Shown: positions 1-9,718, numbered from the stretch's first letter. The stretch is 64,000 nt of DNA from Variovorax sp. IB41 (GCF_016405905.1 NZ_JAEFCB010000008.1:124001-188000); one strand, 5' to 3'. Translations and numbers: made by a program. The notes: generated by a model not told the origin, from the sequence alone.

Positions 1-3000
1 CTGATCTTCAGCCAAGGCAGTATGTACATCGGCGGCGCGCTCGATGCCAGTCGCGTAGCCACAGGCCAGGGGGCGGTGCTCAACAATCTGAGTGCCGACA
101 TCGAATCCATCGGCGACCTGGACATCGCCATGGCCAATGTCAACAACCGCGATGTACACATCCAGTTGGGCGCGCCCCAGGTGACAAACAGCGCCCTGAC
201 AGGCATCGCGCCGATGACACCTGTGGGAAGCGGTGTCGGCCGGACGACCCCTTATCCCTTGGATGAGGTCAACGTCGATCCCATCAACGGTTTTGTTTAC
301 CGCAAAGATACGGGCGAGCTCGTTGGCATCGGCGGCTACGGCATTTGGTACAACGCGATCACGACCACCGAAGACACGGCGATCAATGCCGACCCTGCGC
401 ATCTGGTCGCAGGTGGGCACATGAACGTCAACGGCCAGCTGTACAACGAGAACAGCCAGGTGCTGGCGGGTGGAACGATCACCGCCACAAGCTACCAGTC
501 CAGTCAATTGTCGGGTACGCGCACGATCACTGGCTCGGCCACGGTGATCGACAACGAGGGAAATATCCTGGCGCAGAACGTGCCGATCATCGTGCCCCCG
601 CAGACGATCGCTCTGGGCGGCTACAAGTACCAGCCGAACATCAATGCCACCACAGGCCATAACGGCGGCTCGGCCCCTGCTAGCGGTGGTGTAGGCAATG
701 CGGGCGGTAGCAGTGGTGCCAACGGCGGCATCCCGCCTGGTGTTGTGGTGGAAGTCAGCGCCATTACTGGCTCCGCAGGGAGCAGTGCAGGTGTGCCGAT
801 GGTCGTGCGCACCAGCATGCCAAACATCGGCATTCCCAATGCGAGCCTGTTCGTCATCCACGCAGGTCCTGGCCGCTACTTGATCGAAACCGATCCGCGC
901 TTCGCCAACTACCGCAACTGGCTCAGCAGCGACTACCTGCTGAACAACCTCGGTCTCGATCCGAACAACACGCTCAAGCGCTTGGGCGATGGCTTCTACG
1001 AACAGAAGCTCATCCGCGAGCAGGTCGCGCAGCTCACGGGCTATCGTTACCTGGACGGCTACAGCAACGACGACGACCAGTACACCGCGTTGATGGACGC
1101 CGGCGCGACCTTCGCAAAGCAATACGGCCTGCGACCAGGCATCGGACTGAGCGCGGCGCAGATGGCGCAGTTGACCAGCGACATTGTTTGGCTCGTGGAG
1201 CAGACGGTCACGCTGCCTGATGGAACGACGCAACGCGTGCTCGTGCCGCAGGTCTACGTGCGCGTGCGCCCTGGAGACATCGACGGTTCCGGCGCTTTGC
1301 TGAGCGCAGATGCAACCGTCATCAAGAGCTCGGGCGACGTGACCAACACCGGCACGATCGCCGGCCGGACGCTTGTCTCGATCAAGGCTGAGAACATCAA
1401 TAACCTCGGAGGCCGCATTTCCGGCGGACAGGTTGCCCTCGACGCCCGGACCGACCTGAACCTCATTGGAGGAACTGTCGATGCACGCGACGCTGCTCTG
1501 TTGACTGCAGGCCGCGACCTCAACATCCGCACCACCACCCAGAGCACGGGAGGCATGCTGAACAACACCGCCATCGACCGCGTGGCCGGTGTCTATGTCA
1601 GCAATCCTGGCGGCGTCTTGTTGGCTTCGGCGGGGCGTGACGTCAACCTCGTCGGGGCGATCCTCGCCAACGGCGGCAAGGACAGCCGAACACTGGTCAA
1701 GGCAGGCCGGGACGTCAACCTCGGCACCGTCACTGAATCCAGCACCATCTTCGCGAGTGGCGGCAACGCCCGCAACAGCTTCGCTGGCGTGTCCTCCCAG
1801 ACCCGCGAGATCGGCTCCAGCATCGTGGGCGGTGGCAGTGTCGCCCTCGTGGCCGGCAACGATGTCAACGCCAGGGCTGCCGAGGTCGCAGCCGCCGGCA
1901 CCTTGGCGGTCGCCGCCGGGCATGACATTCGCATCGATGCCGGGCAGGCCTCGCAAGCCATCCTGACGACGACCAACTCGTCGCGCAAGACCTTGACCTC
2001 CAAGAGCAGCAGCTCCGAAATCAAGGCACAGGCCGATACCACTGTGCTGGGCAGCAGCTTCTCCGGCAAGGATGTCGTGATGTCTGCCGGCAACGATCTC
2101 GTTGTCCGCGGTAGCCAGGTGAGCGCGCAGAACCAACTCTCACTCGGGGCCGGGCGCGACGTGCGCATCGAGAGCGCTCAGGAGCAGAGCGCGAACGGCA
2201 GCGTCCTTAAATCGAGCCAGAGCGGTCTCAATGGTCTCAAGGACAGCGTGCTGTACGGCCGCGGCTACAGCAGTAGTTCCAGCAACCAGACGCAACTGAG
2301 CGCCAGCACCACGCAGGTGGGAAGCACCATCAGCGGTGGCTCCGTCAGCATCGACGCTGGGCGCGATGCGCAGATCATCGCCAGCAACGTGCTGGCCGAC
2401 AAGAACATCGCCATCACCGCCGGGCGCAACATCGACGTGCTGGCCGCTCAGGACACGTCTGTCTCGGCAACTGCAAGTGGCGGCAAGAGCCGCAGCTTCA
2501 GCCCCTCTCCCGGACTTGCACCGCGTCACACGCTCTACAGCAACATGAAGGGCTCGGAGGATGGCTCGGGCGAGTCCAGCACTGCCGTCACCAGCCTGAT
2601 CAGCGCGAACGGCGGCAATCTCACGATGGTGGCGGGGCTGGATTCCAAATATGCGGGAACCGGCCAAGGCAACATCACCACCGAAGGCGCCGACCTGCTG
2701 GCCAAGAACAAGGTCAGCTTGTCCGGCAATGCCGTGAACCTGAATGCTTCGACCGACAGCGGCAGTAGCAAGCACCACGCGGAATCGAAGAATCACACCA
2801 TCGGCGCGCAGCTCAGCGGCCTCGTCGGCGGCGCCATCACCAGCGCCTACGACGCGGCGCAGGAATCGCGCAAGACCGACGACAGCCGCTTGAAGGGGGC
2901 GCTCGAACTGAAGGCGGGCTACGACGCCTACAAGCTGGCAACCGACGGAGCCCTGGGCAACGGCATCCAGAGCTTGACCGATGCGGGCACGGGCGGCGAT

Positions 3001-5625
3001 CCGAGCGGTGCTCTCGTCGGCGTGAGCGTGAGCGAAAGTCGCACGCGATCGCGCAGCGACACGGCCGAGGTCTACAGCAACCAGCGCGGCACCAACATCC
3101 AGGCTGGCAGCATCGAAATCACAGCGCGCGAGACCGATATCAACATGCAGGGGGCCAAGCTCCAGGCACAGGATATTGCGCTGGATGCCAAGCGCGACAT
3201 CAACCTCTTGGCGGCCGAGAACAAGGCCGCGACATTGAGCAGAAATTCCGGCAGCTCGCTCGGCGGCGGTGTCACCTTTGGCTTCGGTTCGCAGAACGGC
3301 TTCAGCATCCAGGTCAATGCTGGCAGCAACAGCGGCAAGGCCACGGGTCTGGAGACCCACTACGACAACACGTTGATCACCGCGACCAATTCGGTGAAGG
3401 TCAAGAGCGGTGGCGATCTGAACATGAAGGGCGCGCAGATCGCCGCCGATGCGGTCAAGGCGGACATCGGTGGCAACCTGAACATCGAGAGCTTGCAGGA
3501 CAGCACCACCTACAACAGCAAGCAAAGCAGCAGCGGACTCGACGTCAGCTTGTGTATTCCACCGATCTGCTACGGCCAGTTCGTCTCGGCCACGGTCAAT
3601 GCTTCCAAGCAGAAGGTCGATCACAACTACCAGAGCGCCACCGGGCAAAGCGGCATCGCTGCGGGCAACGGCGGCTATGACGTATCAGTCAAGGGAAACA
3701 CCGACCTGAAGGGCGGGGCGATCACAAGCACAGCTCCCGAAAGCAAGAACAGCCTCACGACCGGCAGTCTCACCACCAGCGATCTGCAGAACCGCCAGAA
3801 CACCAGTTCAAGCAGCAGCGCGGTCAGCCTAAGCTTCAGCTATGGCGCTGGTGCCGCAAGCAACGTACTGAGCAACGTGGCACGGAGTGCGACCAATACC
3901 GCATTGGCCAATCTCAACGGTGGCAAGGGCCTGCCGGCCAACAATAGCCAGTCCAGCCAGACCCTGAGTGTCATCAGTCCGGGCAGCATCAAGATCGTCG
4001 GTACTGGTAACACGGAGATCGACGACAAGAGCAATGCCAATGTGGCGACGCTGACGGCCCGAGACCCAGCCACGGCCAATGGCGCGCTTGTCAACACGTT
4101 GACGTTGCAGCAAGCCAAGGAGATTCCGAGGCTGCAACAGGAAGCGCAGGATCGGCAACGGGCAGCGCAGTTGGTGGGCTCGGTCATCAACAACGTCATT
4201 GGCGATGTGGCGGCCAAGCAAGGGTGGGCGGAAGGCGGCACGGAAAAGATCGTGCTGCACACCATTGCCGGGATCATCCAGGCCAAGATCGGGGACGGCA
4301 GCGCGTTGACAGGCGCAGTAGCCGGCGCACTGAACGAAGTACTGCTGCCAGAGATCGAGCGAGCTCTGAACGGCCAGGGCATCTACCGGTACAACGCTGA
4401 TGGAACACCGAATCGGGAGTTCGCTGAGCTCCTGACGACCAGTTCGACCATGTTGGGCGCCGCCGTGGGAGCTTCGACCGGGAACGCCGGCCTGGGAGCC
4501 ACGGTCGCCAACAACGCCACGGTCAATAACCGCCTGCTGCACGAAAACGAGAAGGCCAAAATCAAGCAGTTGGCGAATGGCGACGCAGACCTTGAGAGGA
4601 AGCTCACAGAAGCTGCCTGCTTTATGACGCGCTGTGCGGATGGCAAGCGCGATGGCGACCCTGCGAAGGCCGATTTGCAGGCTACAGACCAAGCCATTGC
4701 TGCCAATGCGAATGGCGAGTACACCCGCGCGCTGGAGTTGCTTCGCAACGCGCAGAGCGCGACCTTGTTCAACTACACAGAGGCGGATCAGCGGCTGGAC
4801 CGTCTGAACGCGATCGACCCGCGCAATGTCGGTGGTCTGAGCGTGGATGAGAAAAAGGCCAAGAACCAGAATCTCGATGCCTGCCGAGGCGTGACGAGTT
4901 GCACTGACGACGTCAATACCCGGTATGACCGAATCGTGAGCGATCGGGCGGAGAGCACGATCACCGCGATCAATGCGATGAAGTCTCTCGACCTGTGCGC
5001 ACCGGGTGATACGACATGTGCCGCTGGATCACTAGTTCAACTGCAAGCGGTGCGTGCAGATATGAAGGCCGAAGGGGCCACCACGGACCAAACCGACGTG
5101 ATCGGTCTCAACGCATACATCGCACGTGCGTCTGCCGCGGCAGGTGATGCGTCGAGCCTATTGAATGCCGTCGGCGCTGCGGCAATTGGAGCAACGGCAA
5201 GTAATGCTGGAAATGCAGGTGCAGGAAAATTAATTGGGGAAATCGGTGGGTTGACTAAGGCGGAGAAGGCATTTGTCAACGAGATGCTCGGGGGAGGGCG
5301 GACCGTCGAGGTAATTCCTACATCGGCAGCGCGAACGCCTGACTTTAAAATCGACGGGGTTCAGTACGAGTTGAAAACAATGACCAACGTTCTTAATGAA
5401 TCGGCTGACGGTATTTCTAAGGCGCTATCCAGCACAATCATGCATGCTCGAGGCCAATCTGGACAAATTATTGTAGATGCACGAGGGCAGAAAGGAATGA
5501 CACCTGAAATTGCTGAACGTGGCGTAGCACGAGCATTCGGGAGAGATAATCAGTCTGGCTCAAAAATCGAGAGCATTACCGTCATCACGAGTGCTGGAAC
5601 AGTACATATTCCAAGGAGTCGATAA
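1..5625 (+). CDS. cdiA: Contact-dependent inhibition toxin CdiA/BcpA-type filamentous haemagglutinin, 5' end outside the window
   Basis: The frame is open from the first base, so the N-terminal secretion domain lies upstream. The visible 1874 residues are mostly haemagglutinin repeats, rich in Gly, Ser and Asn, with recurring strands of the form AGRDVNL and SAGNDL. They would form the beta-helical stalk of a two-partner secreted exoprotein. Past about base 4100 comes a pretoxin region with several Cys pairs (around 4618-4640, 4882-4905 and 4996-5022). The last ~120 codons form a separate tip. It contains PDFKIDG followed by YELKT (5338-5379), a D...ExK arrangement typical of PD-(D/E)XK nucleases and seen in CdiA-CT tRNases. 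Base composition becomes clearly AT-richer from about 5210, as expected for an exchangeable toxin cassette. A cdiI-like gene abuts the stop codon and cdiB follows. CDI identity is firm; the nuclease call is inferred from the motif. Confidence 0.9.
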   Translation: MIFSQGSMYIGGALDASRVATGQGAVLNNLSADIESIGDLDIAMANVNNRDVHIQLGAPQVTNSALTGIAPMTPVGSGVGRTTPYPLDEVNVDPINGFVYRKDTGELVGIGGYGIWYNAITTTEDTAINADPAHLVAGGHMNVNGQLYNENSQVLAGGTITATSYQSSQLSGTRTITGSATVIDNEGNILAQNVPIIVPPQTIALGGYKYQPNINATTGHNGGSAPASGGVGNAGGSSGANGGIPPGVVVEVSAITGSAGSSAGVPMVVRTSMPNIGIPNASLFVIHAGPGRYLIETDPRFANYRNWLSSDYLLNNLGLDPNNTLKRLGDGFYEQKLIREQVAQLTGYRYLDGYSNDDDQYTALMDAGATFAKQYGLRPGIGLSAAQMAQLTSDIVWLVEQTVTLPDGTTQRVLVPQVYVRVRPGDIDGSGALLSADATVIKSSGDVTNTGTIAGRTLVSIKAENINNLGGRISGGQVALDARTDLNLIGGTVDARDAALLTAGRDLNIRTTTQSTGGMLNNTAIDRVAGVYVSNPGGVLLASAGRDVNLVGAILANGGKDSRTLVKAGRDVNLGTVTESSTIFASGGNARNSFAGVSSQTREIGSSIVGGGSVALVAGNDVNARAAEVAAAGTLAVAAGHDIRIDAGQASQAILTTTNSSRKTLTSKSSSSEIKAQADTTVLGSSFSGKDVVMSAGNDLVVRGSQVSAQNQLSLGAGRDVRIESAQEQSANGSVLKSSQSGLNGLKDSVLYGRGYSSSSSNQTQLSASTTQVGSTISGGSVSIDAGRDAQIIASNVLADKNIAITAGRNIDVLAAQDTSVSATASGGKSRSFSPSPGLAPRHTLYSNMKGSEDGSGESSTAVTSLISANGGNLTMVAGLDSKYAGTGQGNITTEGADLLAKNKVSLSGNAVNLNASTDSGSSKHHAESKNHTIGAQLSGLVGGAITSAYDAAQESRKTDDSRLKGALELKAGYDAYKLATDGALGNGIQSLTDAGTGGDPSGALVGVSVSESRTRSRSDTAEVYSNQRGTNIQAGSIEITARETDINMQGAKLQAQDIALDAKRDINLLAAENKAATLSRNSGSSLGGGVTFGFGSQNGFSIQVNAGSNSGKATGLETHYDNTLITATNSVKVKSGGDLNMKGAQIAADAVKADIGGNLNIESLQDSTTYNSKQSSSGLDVSLCIPPICYGQFVSATVNASKQKVDHNYQSATGQSGIAAGNGGYDVSVKGNTDLKGGAITSTAPESKNSLTTGSLTTSDLQNRQNTSSSSSAVSLSFSYGAGAASNVLSNVARSATNTALANLNGGKGLPANNSQSSQTLSVISPGSIKIVGTGNTEIDDKSNANVATLTARDPATANGALVNTLTLQQAKEIPRLQQEAQDRQRAAQLVGSVINNVIGDVAAKQGWAEGGTEKIVLHTIAGIIQAKIGDGSALTGAVAGALNEVLLPEIERALNGQGIYRYNADGTPNREFAELLTTSSTMLGAAVGASTGNAGLGATVANNATVNNRLLHENEKAKIKQLANGDADLERKLTEAACFMTRCADGKRDGDPAKADLQATDQAIAANANGEYTRALELLRNAQSATLFNYTEADQRLDRLNAIDPRNVGGLSVDEKKAKNQNLDACRGVTSCTDDVNTRYDRIVSDRAESTITAINAMKSLDLCAPGDTTCAAGSLVQLQAVRADMKAEGATTDQTDVIGLNAYIARASAAAGDASSLLNAVGAAAIGATASNAGNAGAGKLIGEIGGLTKAEKAFVNEMLGGGRTVEVIPTSAARTPDFKIDGVQYELKTMTNVLNESADGISKALSSTIMHARGQSGQIIVDARGQKGMTPEIAERGVARAFGRDNQSGSKIESITVITSAGTVHIPRSR

Positions 5626-5904
5626 ATGATTAATGGCTATCCAACTTTTGAAGAATTGGAAAATCGAATCAAGCGTCAGATTTCGTGGCGTGGCAATTCT
5701 GAAAAGGTTGCTTTGCTATGGCGCGGATACCTTTCTGGGCTTTTGGAGTGGGGGATTTTGGAAATTACCGCATACGATAATTTAATGAAATTTCTTCCTC
5801 CAATAGGACAAGTTGAGCTGCATGAACTTTTTTCAGATGAACCAATAACACCGGAGGAAGAGGAGGGAATTTTTTGGCCTGCTCCCAATAAATTGGGCGA
5901 ATAA
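5626..5904 (+). CDS. cdiI: Putative CdiI immunity protein for the upstream CdiA toxin tip
   Basis: This 92-residue acidic protein starts immediately after the cdiA stop codon (TAA then ATG). A clear AAGGAG ribosome binding site lies at 5613-5618, inside the end of cdiA. I recognise no family. The role is inferred from position: every CDI locus needs a cognate immunity gene directly behind the toxin, and in Burkholderia-type loci it sits between cdiA and cdiB, as here. The sequence has an acidic, glutamate-rich C-terminal part (residues 70-80) that could bind a basic nuclease. Its AT-rich codon use matches the toxin tip and differs from the surrounding high-GC genes, suggesting the pair moves as one module. 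No signal peptide is visible, which fits a cytoplasmic immunity protein. Confidence 0.75.
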   Translation: MINGYPTFEELENRIKRQISWRGNSEKVALLWRGYLSGLLEWGILEITAYDNLMKFLPPIGQVELHELFSDEPITPEEEEGIFWPAPNKLGE

Positions 5905-6111
5905 AAATTAAATGTATTTATAGGTTTTGGAAAAAATCATTTAGAATTGTTGAATTGGTTGACTAAATTGTCCTCGTGCCATGGTTGGTAATGGCAAATA
6001 GGAGGCCGCAGCAGCGATGAAAACTGATTTTGGCCTGACGAGGCAATTCCTCATCGCTAGGTGCGCGCCTGCGGGTTGCGTGCAAATACAAGAATCAATC
6101 AGGGAGAGAAC

Positions 6112-7848
6112 TTGAAAACGAACTCGCGAGCCATGCTGGCCGGCGTGCTGTTGGGCGGCCCACTGTTGGCTCAAGCCCAGGTGGCGAGCACACCGCAGCC
6201 CTTCGTCGAGCAGCAACGACAGCAAGAACGAGAACGCGCCTTGCGCGAGCAGAACGAGCGCACCGTTGATCAGCGTCCACAAGCTGCACCACCCGCGCCC
6301 GCGCAGCGCATTCCGGAATCCGAGTCCCCGTGCTTCCGCATCGACCGCGTGCTCCTGGTCGGCGAGCAGTCCGAAGCCTTCCAGTGGGCCGTCGCCGATC
6401 TCTCAGGCCGCGAGGGCAACGATTCACCCATCGGCCGCTGCCTCGGCACCGCGGGCGTCAACGTGGTGATGGCGCGCGCGCAGCAAGCCGTCATCGCCAA
6501 GGGCTGGGTCACCACCCGCGTGCTGGCCGCGCCGCAGGATCTCTCCACCGGCACATTGACGCTCTCCCTCGTGCCCGGCCGCATCGCAGCCGTTCGCCTG
6601 ACGCCGGATTCGTCGTCCACGTTGCTCGGCAGTTCCGCCTTGCTGACCACCGCGATCCCCGCGCGCGTTGGCGAGCTGCTGAACCTGCGCGATATCGAAC
6701 AAGGCCTCGAGAACCTGAAGCGCGCACCCACCGCCGAAGCCGACATCCAGATCGAACCATCGACGGCCCCCGGCGCAAAACCCGGCGACAGCGATCTGGT
6801 CGTCAAGTACGTCCAGTCCAAAAAATGGCGCGTCACCCTGAGCCTGGACGACAGCGGCACCAAAGCCACGGGCCGCAACCAGGCCGGCGCCACCGTCTCC
6901 CTTGACAACCCCTTCGGCCTGAACGACCTCTTCTACGTCAGCGCCAACCACAGCATCAACAGCCACTTCCTTTCCGAGCCGAGCTACGGCACCGAAGGCC
7001 AGACTGCGCACTACTCGCTGCCGTTCGGCTACTGGATGCTGGGCTTCACCGCATCGAACAGCCAGTACCACCAGAGCGTTGCGGGCTTGAACGGCGACAT
7101 CGTCTACGCCGGCAAGACCAACAACGCCGAGGTCAAACTCTCGCGCCTGCTCTACCGCGACCAGAGCCGCAAGACGACGGCGGCGATCAAGGGCTGGCGC
7201 CGCGAATCGCGCAACTTCATCGAAGACCAGGAGGTCGACGTGCAGCACCGCGTGGTCGGCGGCTGGGAGCTGAGCCTGAGCCACAAGGAATTCATCGGCG
7301 AAGCCACGCTCGAAGGCACGCTGGCCTACAAGCGCGGCACCGGCGGCTTCGGCTCGCACACCGCGCCGGAAGAAGCGTTCGGCGAGGGCACCTCGCGCCT
7401 GAAGCTCTACACCGCCGACCTCAGCCTCAACGCGCCATTCAAGCTCGGCGAACAGAAGCTTCGCTACTCGGGCCTCATCCGCGCGCAATGGAACCGCACG
7501 CCGCTCACGCCGCAAGACCGCTTCGCCATCGGCGGGCGCTACACGGTGCGCGGCTTCGACGGCGAGACCAACCTCATGGGCGAGCGCGGCTGGCTGCTGC
7601 GCAACGACATCGGCTGGGCCATGGGGCAGAGCGGGGCGGAGCTCTATGCGGGCATGGACTATGGCCATGTCGGCGGGCGCTCGACCATCGACACGCTCGG
7701 CCGCAATCTGGCGGGCGCCGTCGTCGGCGTGCGCGGGCAGTGGACCAAGCTGAGCTACGACTTCTTCGTCGGTGCGCCGATCAGCAAGCCAGAGGGGTAT
7801 CGCACGGCGAAGGTCACGCTTGGGTTCAACCTGAATGCAAGCTTCTGA
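6112..7848 (+). CDS. cdiB: Two-partner secretion outer-membrane transporter CdiB (ShlB/FhaC/HecB family)
   Basis: A protein of 578 residues that would export CdiA across the outer membrane. The chosen start is TTG at 6112 because AGGGAGA lies at 6101-6107 and translation from here gives a good signal peptide ending near AQAQ (residue ~22). A Gln/Arg-rich helix (residues ~28-60) would plug the pore. POTRA domains follow from about residue 70 (CFRIDRVLL). The second half is an Omp85-type 16-strand barrel with the conserved loop motif GRYTVRGFDGE. The length is normal for the family. Lying downstream of the immunity gene gives the A-I-B order known from Burkholderia bcpAIOB loci, but there is no bcpO-like lipoprotein gene in the 207-base gap 5905-6111. 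That gap is AT-rich and holds no convincing gene. Confidence 0.9.
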   Translation: MKTNSRAMLAGVLLGGPLLAQAQVASTPQPFVEQQRQQERERALREQNERTVDQRPQAAPPAPAQRIPESESPCFRIDRVLLVGEQSEAFQWAVADLSGREGNDSPIGRCLGTAGVNVVMARAQQAVIAKGWVTTRVLAAPQDLSTGTLTLSLVPGRIAAVRLTPDSSSTLLGSSALLTTAIPARVGELLNLRDIEQGLENLKRAPTAEADIQIEPSTAPGAKPGDSDLVVKYVQSKKWRVTLSLDDSGTKATGRNQAGATVSLDNPFGLNDLFYVSANHSINSHFLSEPSYGTEGQTAHYSLPFGYWMLGFTASNSQYHQSVAGLNGDIVYAGKTNNAEVKLSRLLYRDQSRKTTAAIKGWRRESRNFIEDQEVDVQHRVVGGWELSLSHKEFIGEATLEGTLAYKRGTGGFGSHTAPEEAFGEGTSRLKLYTADLSLNAPFKLGEQKLRYSGLIRAQWNRTPLTPQDRFAIGGRYTVRGFDGETNLMGERGWLLRNDIGWAMGQSGAELYAGMDYGHVGGRSTIDTLGRNLAGAVVGVRGQWTKLSYDFFVGAPISKPEGYRTAKVTLGFNLNASF

Positions 7849-7941
7849 GCCTGGGCGGTGCTCGGCACCTTGGAGTACTACGGCGTTGATGTTCGGCTTG
7901 AAACGGAGCCTCACTCCGTTGGCCGTCGAGGTGACTATGCA

Positions 7942-8622
7942 ATGACAGAGCCAAATGACTTACCCGCGCAGTCCTCACCCAATTCGACGGGCTCTGCCGC
8001 ATCGATGCGCGTGTGCTTTCTGCCTTCCGTGGACACCTCGCTGAAAGCTTTTGTGAGCAGTTCTTTGCTGCTTGCGGCGTATGCGATGGTATCTACCGTC
8101 CTCTTTCTTTATGTCCTTTCCAAGACCCACGGAATGTGGTTCTTCGTCGCCACATTGGGACAACTGGTAGTGCATTTCTATGTGACAACAGAGATTTCGA
8201 AGAGCAGCGACGAAGTCGAGCGGCTGCTCGGGTATGGTCTGTTGCGGGAGGAGGGCTTGGTGCGATTCTGTGGATACGTACCTCGGCGACGTCGATTGCG
8301 ATCCCTCGGAGCCCCTATCCGGTCGATCGAGGAAGGCAACACAGCGCTTCGTATTCATTTGTACGACGGTAGTCAGGTTCAACTCTCCAAGCTGAGCCAA
8401 GGAGGTCGGCATCTGTTCAAAAGGGTTTTCGAATCCATGAGCGCGGGAGCGGATGCCCAAGCGTTGAGAACGCAGTACACGGGCCTCGCGCCTGGGCTTC
8501 TCGCGACCTTGGAATACAAGGAAGCACCGCAGTTGCCGAGATGGCAATCTTGGGTATCTGCAACCTTGATGATTTCCGCCTGTGCCGTGGGATGGCAACT
8601 GCATGAGGTGCTGTTTCGGTAA
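7942..8622 (+). CDS. Hypothetical membrane protein
   Basis: I do not recognise this 226-residue protein. The start at 7942 is chosen for the GAGGTGA sequence at 7928-7934; an upstream in-frame start at 7858 is possible but lacks a binding site. There are two adjacent hydrophobic segments at roughly residues 35-60 and 63-80, then a soluble region of about 110 residues containing a run of Arg, then one C-terminal hydrophobic segment just before the end. The soluble part has alternating strands (ALRIHLYDGSQVQL) that could be a small beta domain of the PH type, but this is weak. It follows cdiB by 93 bases on the same strand and codon use is ordinary for the window. A link to the CDI locus cannot be shown. 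Confidence 0.6.
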   Translation: MTEPNDLPAQSSPNSTGSAASMRVCFLPSVDTSLKAFVSSSLLLAAYAMVSTVLFLYVLSKTHGMWFFVATLGQLVVHFYVTTEISKSSDEVERLLGYGLLREEGLVRFCGYVPRRRRLRSLGAPIRSIEEGNTALRIHLYDGSQVQLSKLSQGGRHLFKRVFESMSAGADAQALRTQYTGLAPGLLATLEYKEAPQLPRWQSWVSATLMISACAVGWQLHEVLFR

Positions 8623-8632
8623 TGACATGGCG

Positions 8633-8661
8633 CCCCATCTCATGGGGGAAACAGGCTTCCC
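8633..8661. terminator. Overlapping short hairpins between convergent genes
   Basis: CCCCAT/ATGGGG (8633-8647) and GGGGAA/TTCCCC (8644-8661) share bases and can form alternative 6-bp stems in the 50-base gap between two convergent genes. There is no long T-run, so a terminator role is only plausible. Confidence 0.3.
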
Positions 8662-8672
8662 CTCACTCTTCT

Positions 8673-9293
8673 TCAAAGGCAGCGCGGCTTGTAGTTGAAC
8701 TGCTCCGCCGGAACAAACCGAATCCCCAACAACCGCTGCCGCTCGCACTCCCGCTTGAACCCCGCCGTGCAGACCAGCCGGCCCCGCACATCCACCGCCC
8801 GCACGATGCCGAAGTTCTTCATCCTGCGCGCATCCACCACGGCCTTGGTGAGAGTCTCCAGGTAAGGCACCTGCGGAAAGTATTTATCGAAGACCGGCTC
8901 GCCGCTCGCGAGGTCCTTCTCCACCGTGTACTCCGAGCGTTCCATGTCCAGCACCGGCAGCCACGTCGAGGTGAGCATGAACGCGTACGACTTGCGCGCC
9001 GGCTGCCGGTCCGGCTGCAGCATGGTCACCGGGATGCAGCGCACCGCCATGCCGGCCGCGCGGCACACCTGCGCGAAGCGCGCCGAGACCAGCCAGCCGT
9101 CCATGCCGTAGTCGAAATCGACCGCGCCGTGCCGGGCGCGGTACTCGTACGCGGCGGTAATGGCGAAGCGATCGGGGTTCGGGTCGAAAGGGTCCCACTG
9201 CCACTCGTGGTTGAGGTCGCCCGCCAGCAAGGGCGGGCAGCCGTGCGCCTTGCTGGTGTCGTCGTATTCGAGAACGTAGTGGCAGCCGCTCAT
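8673..9293 (-). CDS. Imm11/DUF1629-like immunity protein
   Basis: This 206-residue soluble protein has the layout of the Imm11 (DUF1629) family of polymorphic-toxin immunity proteins. It has an N-terminal part with scattered aromatic residues, then a segment like VSARFAQVCRAAGMAVRCIPV, a short link with LDMERSEYT, and a C-terminal strand-helix-strand ending in GIRFVPAEQF. The family assignment comes from pattern recognition and would need a profile search. Its ATG overlaps the stop of the preceding gene in an ATGA junction (9290-9293), so the two are translationally coupled. It has no signal peptide. No toxin gene lies next to it in this orientation, so it looks like an orphan immunity gene beside the CDI locus. 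Confidence 0.6.
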   Translation of the reverse strand: MSGCHYVLEYDDTSKAHGCPPLLAGDLNHEWQWDPFDPNPDRFAITAAYEYRARHGAVDFDYGMDGWLVSARFAQVCRAAGMAVRCIPVTMLQPDRQPARKSYAFMLTSTWLPVLDMERSEYTVEKDLASGEPVFDKYFPQVPYLETLTKAVVDARRMKNFGIVRAVDVRGRLVCTAGFKRECERQRLLGIRFVPAEQFNYKPRCL

Positions 9294-9718
9294 GCGCGGC
9301 CGTTCGTCGCGATGCAGGCGTGCCCGACCGCCGCCATCTGCGACAGCTGCACCACCGCCTGCGCGAAGAGCGCGGGCTGCGCCTCGAAGGTGAAGCGCGT
9401 GTGCGCGGGCAGGTCGAGCGCGTCGGCGCCTTCGGGCGTGAGGGTGAGCGCAAGGCCGTCGTCGCGCACCGCGAGCGCAAGGACCTCGCCGCTGCAGGCC
9501 AGGTCCTGGCTCGTGCGCTCCAGGTACAGCGCGTCTTCCTCCAGGATGCCGGTGGGCGTCTTGCCGCAGACGATGTGCAGCACGTCCAGCGGCTCGCCCA
9601 GCGAGGCGAAGCCGAGCGTGAGCCAGAGCAGGCCGTCGCTGTCGCCGTCTTCGCCGCCGATGAAGAGTTCGACCACGTCGAAAACGGTGGCGACAGGGTC
9701 GGGCGCGGCGTGGTTCAT
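9290..9718 (-). CDS. Imm10-like immunity protein
   Basis: A 142-residue acidic protein. The early strand ELFIGGEDGDSDGLLWL and the later pattern DALYLERTSQDLACSG with a following strand pair match the general shape of Imm10 immunity domains, which protect against polymorphic toxins. The resemblance is by eye only. ATG at 9718 is chosen because coding character starts there; no strong ribosome binding site is seen. It overlaps the Imm11-like gene by four bases and is divergent from the aldo/keto reductase 126 bases away. Together the two minus-strand genes form a small immunity-type operon without a visible toxin. Confidence 0.5.
   Translation of the reverse strand: MNHAAPDPVATVFDVVELFIGGEDGDSDGLLWLTLGFASLGEPLDVLHIVCGKTPTGILEEDALYLERTSQDLACSGEVLALAVRDDGLALTLTPEGADALDLPAHTRFTFEAQPALFAQAVVQLSQMAAVGHACIATNGRA

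Noticed and set aside
5941..6000. Promoter for cdiB (TTGACT at 5959)
   Set aside because: No acceptable -10 hexamer at the right spacing; AT-richness alone is not enough.
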